Part shown: positions 58,817 through 64,000 of the stretch, one piece after another
Numbering within the stretch: position 1 is the stretch's first letter
Layout of the letters: each line of letters opens with the position of its first letter
Source of the DNA: Deroplatys truncata
Lineage: Eukaryota > Arthropoda > Insecta > Mantodea > Mantidae
Direction of reading: 5' to 3'
DNA length: 64,000 nt
NCBI GenBank assembly: GCA_030765065.1
Contig: CM060981.1
Coordinates: forward strand, 227,733,152-227,797,151
The notes under the pieces: generated by a model
Told to the model about the DNA's origin: nothing
Seen by the model: only the letters and a program-made list of their open reading frames with translations
Database searches by the model: none
Translations under genes and position numbers: made by a program

Positions 58817-59662
58817 GGGCGTCGAGATATCGCAGTGGTTTCGTTTCCAGTTCTCGTACTGTAGGACCATGACTCAATTCCTGGTCCTGGGATGGCGTTT
58901 TAAGTCGGCCCTATCCACGCCTCCACCTCTGACAAACCCATGTGCCGTATCCCCAAGGTCCAACGTGATTCGGAGTTCGCGTTAAAAGCTGTAAGTCCTC
59001 TTATTCCACCGTCATCCTCATCACCCTACCATCGCAGGTACCTAAGCATGGGACTGGACCTCTGACTACTCAGAGCTCAGTTGAATCCCGGCAACCCGGG
59101 AAAACAAGCTCGCGGATTTTTTCCATTAGGGCAATACCTATTTTATAACCTGCCTAGTCGGGGTTGAGTCAGGAACACGTCCTTCCCTTATGCCTTCCAC
59201 ACAGGGATGGAAGTGGATACGCTACTTACACGCGCCAGACCAATAGGGGAAAACCCTACTGGGGGAGACTACCGACGACCTCGGTGGAGGCGACAGTACC
59301 TAGCTACCGTCTGCCAGCTTTCCCTCATGGAGAGAACATCGGGGCGTCTCACAACTCCACCTGAGCGGATAAACCAGCCAAGCGTACCCAATCACCCATG
59401 GTTATCGGGAACCACTGCCCCGCCGAGTCCAACCCAATCCGAACAACTCCCTTACGGGAGGGGCTCAAATGTTCGGCCCGGCGTTCTTCTAGTAACGTTA
59501 GAAGTACCACCAGTGCTAAGGGTCCACAGCGCCCGCACCACGGCAGCTGAAGGGGTCGGAACCATCGGGGGTAATGCACTACGCCTGCTCGGTGCTTACA
59601 CTTCAGAAATGCGTGCATTAAACGCTTGATGGAATGAGCTAACCCGAAGATCATAGGCCATT
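58817..59662 (+). mobile_element. tRNA-headed retroposon, long form
   Basis: Head: GAGATATCGCAGTGGTTTCG (A box) and GACTCAATTCCTGG (worn B box), then TAAGTCGGCCCTATCCACGC. The end CACTTCAGAAATG...GATCATAGGCCAT matches the end of the 20488-20778 copy. In between are about 550 GC-rich bases absent there. It has the longest open frame of the window (59207-59629, 140 codons, Pro/Thr/Arg-rich) but no known domain, and an overlapping minus frame exists, so I treat it as non-coding. At ~845 bp it is much longer than a usual SINE. Confidence 0.7.
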
Positions 59663-59682
59663 ATTAGACGATGACGAAATTT

Positions 59683-60184
59683 ACCGTCTGCTGTATTCTG
59701 TTGTTACATTCTCCCCAAAAACTCCATACCAAGAGTTCCCTAGGAATATACCTTTTGAGACTATCTGAATTCCCATAAAAGTTACAAAAAAGGCTTGTGT
59801 GTCCGAGTATCTATGAACAGCATGAACCAAAAACGAAAATAAATACCAAACTTGGTATTCATGTTCAGAATCATCCAAAGTTACAACACGAAGATACTCA
59901 AGAAAAACTTCTACCCCGTACCACCCTATACAGGGAAAGGTTTTTGCTATTTTTTATTTTCTCAAAAATGGTTCATAAGAATTTTGATTAAAATACCGTA
60001 CATTTATAAATTTTGAATGTCAAAATGAAATGCATATTTAAAATTAAATAGTAATTATACATAAAGTCCTCTTCATTCTGAATTGCTTTTGTATAATTAG
60101 TAATCAGTAAGGAATAAACAAAATCTTACTACAGAAAAATGTAGATATCGTTAAGGCACACAATTTATAACAAATAATTTCGTT
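59683..60184 (-). mobile_element. Family B repeat, 3' part (interrupted)
   Basis: Diverged match from CTGTTGTTACATTCTCCCC to GGCACACAATTTATAACAAA. It breaks at about 60180 where a family A copy starts; the remainder is at 60981-61221. The hairpin end is lost at the low coordinate. Confidence 0.7.
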
Positions 60185-60980
60185 ATTACTTGCTCTACTA
60201 ACTAGATTAAGTAGGGGAAGTAATGCATTCCACACAAAAATTCAATACCGAGATTTCACCGGCAATACATGTCTTGAGGTACCCGTGCCGTGAATACAAA
60301 TAAAGTATTTCTGGAAACATGGCTGTGTGTGTCTCTGTCTGCCACGAACAGTATAACTCAACAACGAAAAGTCAGATATATACCAAATTTGGTATTTCAG
60401 TTTAGCATCCCTTAGGGATGCGACACCTACATTTTCAACAAAAAGCTTCACACCACTGACTACCCTTTACGTGGAAAACTTTTCGAAAATTTTGATTTTC
60501 TCAAAAATGACTTAACGATTTCCATTAAAATATTATATCTTTGAGATATTTTCATGTCAAATGAAATGCATATCTTGAATTTTCTGGGAATGTCTCTTCA
60601 TTCTGAATGACATTTGCATAAGAGACAATTTTACTACACAAAAAATGTAGATGTTATTAAAACACAATTTATATCAACATGTTTTGTCGAGTGAACCATT
60701 TCCGAGATATTACTTGTTATTTGTTTGAATTTTCCAATACTTATACTTTTTCTCAAATGGGAATTCGTTGCAATGGAATGCTCCACATAGCAACCAGGTC
60801 TTAAAATATTTGACTATCACTTAAAGCCTACCATATTCCCCTTGCGCATACAAGAAAATTAGCAATAAGATGGTGTTTGCAGATGGTTATTTCGATTAAC
60901 ATGAAATGTATGGAGAAGAAGCGTTTGTAAAAATAGTTTTTACAGTAGTAGAGAAAATCATGCGAGTGCAACACATCAGA
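60185..60980 (-). mobile_element. Family A repeat within family B
   Basis: 3' end TTACTTGCTCTACTAAC, 5' end (minus strand) TCTGATGTGTTGCACTCGC at 60980. Lacks part of the GTCCTGG segment near 60770. Confidence 0.85.
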
Positions 60981-61221
60981 GTTTTTTCTTTCTTTCTTTC
61001 TTTTTGCTCGTGTTCGTGCAAAGATCATGGAATTTCAAAGGCATCACACAGCACACGCTCTTTAAAATCTGTCAGTTGCTTTACGACTGTATTGCACAAA
61101 GAGATGAATAAATATGAATTGAAAGTTTATCTGGATTACAAGAATTAGCCAGAGTAATAATTTTGTAAGAATTGTTTGTAGAAGGGCGAGTTAAAACGGT
61201 TATGTGAATGCAACACATACG
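60981..61221 (-). mobile_element. Family B repeat, 5' part (interrupted)
   Basis: After a (TTTC)n run at 60988-61001 the family B match resumes (TGCAAAGATCATGGAATTTC) and ends ATGTGAATGCAACACATACG. About 100 bp of B consensus are missing at the join. Confidence 0.65.
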
Positions 61222-61444
61222 ATCTTTTATTGTTACGTTTGTGTAGCCCCCTTAAGCTCTTTGGTCATGTCGGGGTTTTGACTTAAGGAATAACTAAATC
61301 GAGGTCTGAGTCAGCAGTGGTAGAGTGCGAAAGTGTTAGTCGCGGCGCCCGCCAAGATACGAACATGGGAGTGGACTACAGCTTTACCACGTAACAATAG
61401 GGGACTTTAAGGGGAATAAAAACGTCGAGCAAAGATATACGCTA

Positions 61445-61721
61445 ATGATAATAACAAAAATTTGGCTAGCACTGGTGTTGGCTGTCCTATTAATAATTGG
61501 ATTAGAGCATAACCCGGGCCCGACAGAACTGGTTCAAGTATTGCAGATATTGTAAAGTATAACAAATAAGCTAAAGCAGTGGAGAAACAGCTAGGTACAA
61601 AAATGCACAACGACGCGGAGCAACTAAAAGGATTATCGAAAACTCTAGAAGAGGAATTGGACCAAGGTTTAGAAGAATGTAGGAAGAGAATGGAAATAAC
61701 GAAGTGTAATTGTAAAGTGTG
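61445..61721 (+). pseudogene. LINE ORF1, N-terminal part with 2A-like motif
   Basis: ATG at 61445 opens a 36-codon frame: a hydrophobic Leu/Ile/Val stretch (LALVLAVLLIIG) followed by LEHNPGP and a stop at 61553. NPGP after a hydrophobic run is the core of 2A-like sequences, known at the N-terminus of several non-LTR retrotransposon ORFs. In the next frame from 61579 the sequence continues as an acidic/basic heptad-like helix, EQLKGLSKTLEEELDQGLEE, then CNCKVC, consistent with an ORF1 coiled coil. A frame change and a TAA separate them. The gene is interrupted by a SINE at 61722 and resumes at about 62050. Confidence 0.65.
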
Positions 61722-61985
61722 CCAACGCGGTCGTAGTGTAGTGATTACCATGCTAGCCTCTACGTCGAGGTCGCGGGTTCAACCCCAATGGAGGGCGTTG
61801 TATTTTTTCGTGCGTAAAAGGCCTTATCATGGCTTCCTTCGGAAGGGAAGTAAAGCCGGTGGTCCCGTGTCGTAGATTTACGGCACGTAAAAGAACCTCA
61901 AGCCTGATAAAGAGGCCTCTGAGCAAAATTATCGGTCTTTCACACCCAATATAGAACGGCACGCTAAGGTCCACAGCAGTTAAAG
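61722..61985 (+). mobile_element. tRNA-derived SINE inserted in LINE ORF1
   Basis: A box TAGTGTAGTGATTACCATG and B box GGTTCAACCCC, then a body with AAGCCGGTGGTCCCGTGTCG and GGCACGTAAAAGAACCTCAA. The latter recalls the conserved central domain (…GTTGGTCCC…CACGTTAAAGAACC…) of widespread invertebrate SINE superfamilies; that comparison is from memory. It separates the coiled-coil and RNA-binding parts of a LINE ORF1. Confidence 0.75.
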
Positions 61986-62044
61986 AGCGTCTCCATAAGT
62001 AAAACGTAGTTTAATTTTAATTCGGGACAATGCAAATTAAATCT

Positions 62045-62317
62045 GGTAATATTTGAAGTAAAGGAGAAAAAGCTTGATAGAATTGTAGATGGAAACTATA
62101 TAAAGCAGCTTGAGATTAAACTACATGGATGGGAAATTGCGAATGCATTCAGATTTGGCAGGAGTAAAGCCCTAAGCCAATATTAATAAAAGTAGCTACA
62201 ATGGATATGAAATGGCGGATGTTGATAAATTGAAAAAGTTAAAAGACACACAAATTTTCATTGAGCAAGATTTCAGCGAGGGAGAACAAAATTTTAGAAC
62301 AGTACTACTCATAAAAA
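62045..62317 (+). pseudogene. LINE ORF1, RNA-binding part
   Basis: One frame reads LVIFEVKEKKLDRIVDGNYI, QLEIKLHGWEIANAFRFGRS and ends in two stops near 62185. The next frame continues PILIKVATMDMKWRML, then KKLKDTQIFIEQDFSEGEQN. This is the layout of the RRM-like/C-terminal region of LINE ORF1 proteins (FR.G…RPILVKF…K..VL…KLKGT.I.I.ED.). It stops at the 5' end of the family A copy at 62318. With 61445-61721 this makes one ORF1 remnant on the plus strand, with at least two frame breaks. Confidence 0.7.
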
Positions 62318-63200
62318 TCTGATGTGTTACACTCACATGACTTTCTCTACTCTTGTACAATCTATTTTTACAAAGGCCTATTGTCCATATGCTTTATGTT
62401 AATCGAGATATCGAGATGTCAATCTTATTGCTAATTTTCTTGTAGATGCAAGGGGAATATGGTAGCTTTTAAGCGATGGTCAAATATTTTAACGCTGGTT
62501 GCTATGCGGCGCATTCCATTCTCTTTGCAAGTCCAGGACATAAAAAAATGAATAACGAATTTGAGAAAAAGTATAAGTATTGGAAAATTTAAGGAAATAA
62601 CAAGCAATATCTCGAAAACGGTTCACTCAACAAAAGAAATGTATATGACATAAGTTGTGTATTTTAACGAGATCTACATTTTTTGTGTAGTAAAATTTCG
62701 TCTATCTCTTATGGTTTACCAGTTATGCAAAAGTCGTTCACAATGAAGAATACTTTTGGAGACATTCCCAGAAAATTCGAGATATACATTTCATTTCTCA
62801 TGACATTATCTTAAACATATGATATTTTAATCAAAACCGTTAGAGCCATTTTTGAGAAAATTAAAATTTTCGAAAAATGTTCCATGTAAAGGGTAGTCTG
62901 GGGTAGGGGCATTATTCTTGAAAACCTTCGTGTCGCAACTCTGGAAGATACTGAACCTAAATACCACGTTTGGTGTTTATCCGACTGTTCGTTTTTGAGT
63001 TATGCTGTTCACAGACATACACACACACAGACACACACACAGACACACACACACACAGACACACACACGGACATGTTTCCAAAAATGCTTTTTCTGGATT
63101 CAGGAGGTCTCAAAACATGTATTTCCGGTGAAATCTCGGTATCGAATTTTTGGGTGGAATGCAATACTTCCCCTACTTACTATACGTAGTAGAGAAAGTA
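62318..63200 (+). mobile_element. Family A repeat, reference copy
   Basis: Clearest full-length copy (883 bp). The 5' end is TCTGATGTGTTACACTCACA after an A-run. ACTTTCTCTACT at 62340-62351 has its exact reverse complement AGTAGAGAAAGT at 63188-63199. A (CA)n tract with AGACA interruptions spans 63011-63068. A hairpin TACTA-TACG-TAGTA lies at 63178-63191, about 10 bp before the end GAGAAAGTAA. No open frame of note, no TSD seen. Short near-AT-rich palindromic ATCGAGATATCGAGAT sits at about 62402-62417. Confidence 0.92.
63011..63068 (+). repeat. (CA)n microsatellite within family A
   Basis: CA dinucleotides broken by AGACA; its length differs between copies (short at 21686, absent near 41715), as expected of an internal microsatellite. 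Confidence 0.95.
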
Positions 63201-63283
63201 AAAATGAAAGAAGCTAGATCAGAAGGGTAGGGGAACAGACTAAATCTTTGACTGTAAACTTCTGTTGTTGGTTTTACTGATTT

Positions 63284-64000
63284 CTACTTTCTCTACTGCC
63301 TATATTAAGTAGGGGAAGTATTGCATTCCACTCAAAAATTCGATACATAGATTTCCAGTAAATACATGTTTTGAGGCCTCCTGAATGCAAAAAAAAAGTA
63401 TTTTTGTAAACATGTTCGTGTGTGTGTGTCTGTGTGTATCTGTGAACAGCATAACTCAGAAACGAACAGTCGGATAAACACCAAACTTGGTATTTGGGTT
63501 CAGTATCTTCCAGAGATGCGACACGAAGGTTTTCAAGAAAATCCACCCACCACAAAATAGCCTTTACGAGGAATATTTTTCAAATTTTTTATGTTCTCAA
63601 AAACGGCTCCAACGATTTTGATTAAAGTATCATATGTTTAAGACATTTTGTGGCAAATAAAATGTATATCCTGAATTTTCTGGGAATGTCTCCAAAAGTA
63701 TTCTTCATTGTGAACGACTTTGCATAACTGGTAAACCATAAGAGAGGGATAAAATTTTACTACACAATAAATGTAGATGTCGTTAAAATACACAATTTAT
63801 GTCATATACATTTTTTTGGGTTGAGTGAACCATTTTCGAGATATTCTTGTTATTCCCTTAAATTTTCCAATACTTATGCTTTTTCTGAAATGGGAATTCA
63901 TTTTTGTATGTCTTGGATATGCAAAGGGTATTAATCTCTGGCAAAGAGAATGGTGCTCCATATAGAAACCAGCTTTTAAGGGATATATCTATGCTTAAAG
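63284..64000 (-). mobile_element. Family A repeat, cut by window end
   Basis: Minus-strand copy from TACTTTCTCTACTGCC; its 5' third lies outside the window. Separated from the plus-strand copy 62318-63200 by only 83 bp, so the two form a long inverted repeat. Confidence 0.9.

Noticed and set aside
59207..59629. Longest open frame in the window (140 codons)
   Set aside because: Lies wholly inside a GC-rich tRNA-headed retroposon, begins at no supported start context, has an overlapping frame on the other strand and no recognisable domain.
61407..61751. 114-codon minus-strand frame, Ser/Leu-rich
   Set aside because: It is the antisense of the LINE ORF1 2A-like and coiled-coil region, which has family support on the plus strand.
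62995..63217. Overlapping frames rich in His-Thr or Thr-His repeats, recurring at several loci
   Set aside because: Translations of the (CA)n tract of family A; the frame is not conserved between copies.
1..64000. CRISPR arrays, operons or other prokaryotic systems
   Set aside because: No spaced identical repeats, no long coding runs or ribosome binding sites; repeat content is clearly eukaryotic.

Overview
The window looks like intergenic DNA from an animal with a large, transposon-rich genome, most likely an insect. It is AT-rich. The transposase and reverse transcriptase remnants (Tc1, mariner, piggyBac, the insect HTH/DDE transposase group, RTE-like LINEs) and tRNA-derived SINEs match types common in insects. 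A polyneopteran such as a cockroach, termite or stick insect is plausible, but that is an inference from repeat style. I found no convincing host gene, exon, rRNA or functional tRNA. Nearly everything identifiable is mobile DNA, mostly broken.

The dominant component is one ~0.85 kb repeat, called family A here, with an older relative called family B. About twenty full, partial or diverged copies lie on both strands (near 5.4, 7.3, 15.4, 17.3, 19.8, 21.0, 24.3, 27.7, 31.3, 31.6, 39.0, 41.6, 42.4, 43.1, 46.4, 54.2, 59.7, 60.2, 62.3 and 63.3 kb). It has no coding capacity. It begins 5'-TCTGATGTG, carries a 12-bp motif inverted near its two ends, a (CA)n tract, and a small hairpin about 10 bp before its 3' end. 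I suggest, without proof, a non-autonomous Helitron/Helentron-like element.

Layout: 0-1.25 and 50.1-51.8 kb hold two copies of a TA-flanked inverted-repeat element carrying tRNA-like sequences. At 9-12 kb a LINE reverse transcriptase (minus strand) is split by a piggyBac-like element at TTAA, which is itself split by a solo LTR with a perfect 4-bp duplication. At 12 and 28.5 kb there are TA-flanked MITEs. At 16.3 kb there is a mariner remnant in inverted halves. At 33.7-34.9 kb lies a complete but dead Tc1-like element. A second solo LTR interrupts a family A copy at 39.8-40.8 kb. At 44-45 kb there is an internally deleted mariner. At 52.4-53.2 kb a transposon carries an inverted copy of its own 3' end in place of its 5' end. 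At 55.4-56.4 kb lies the 3' end of a second LINE. At 57.9 kb there is a transposase fragment, at 58.8-59.7 kb an unusually long tRNA-headed retroposon, and at 61.4-62.3 kb a LINE ORF1 with a 2A-like motif, interrupted by a SINE.

The elements do not form a pathway. Their nesting gives a relative order of insertion. Stretches of 0.3-4 kb between them show nothing I recognise and are probably old decayed repeats or unique spacer.
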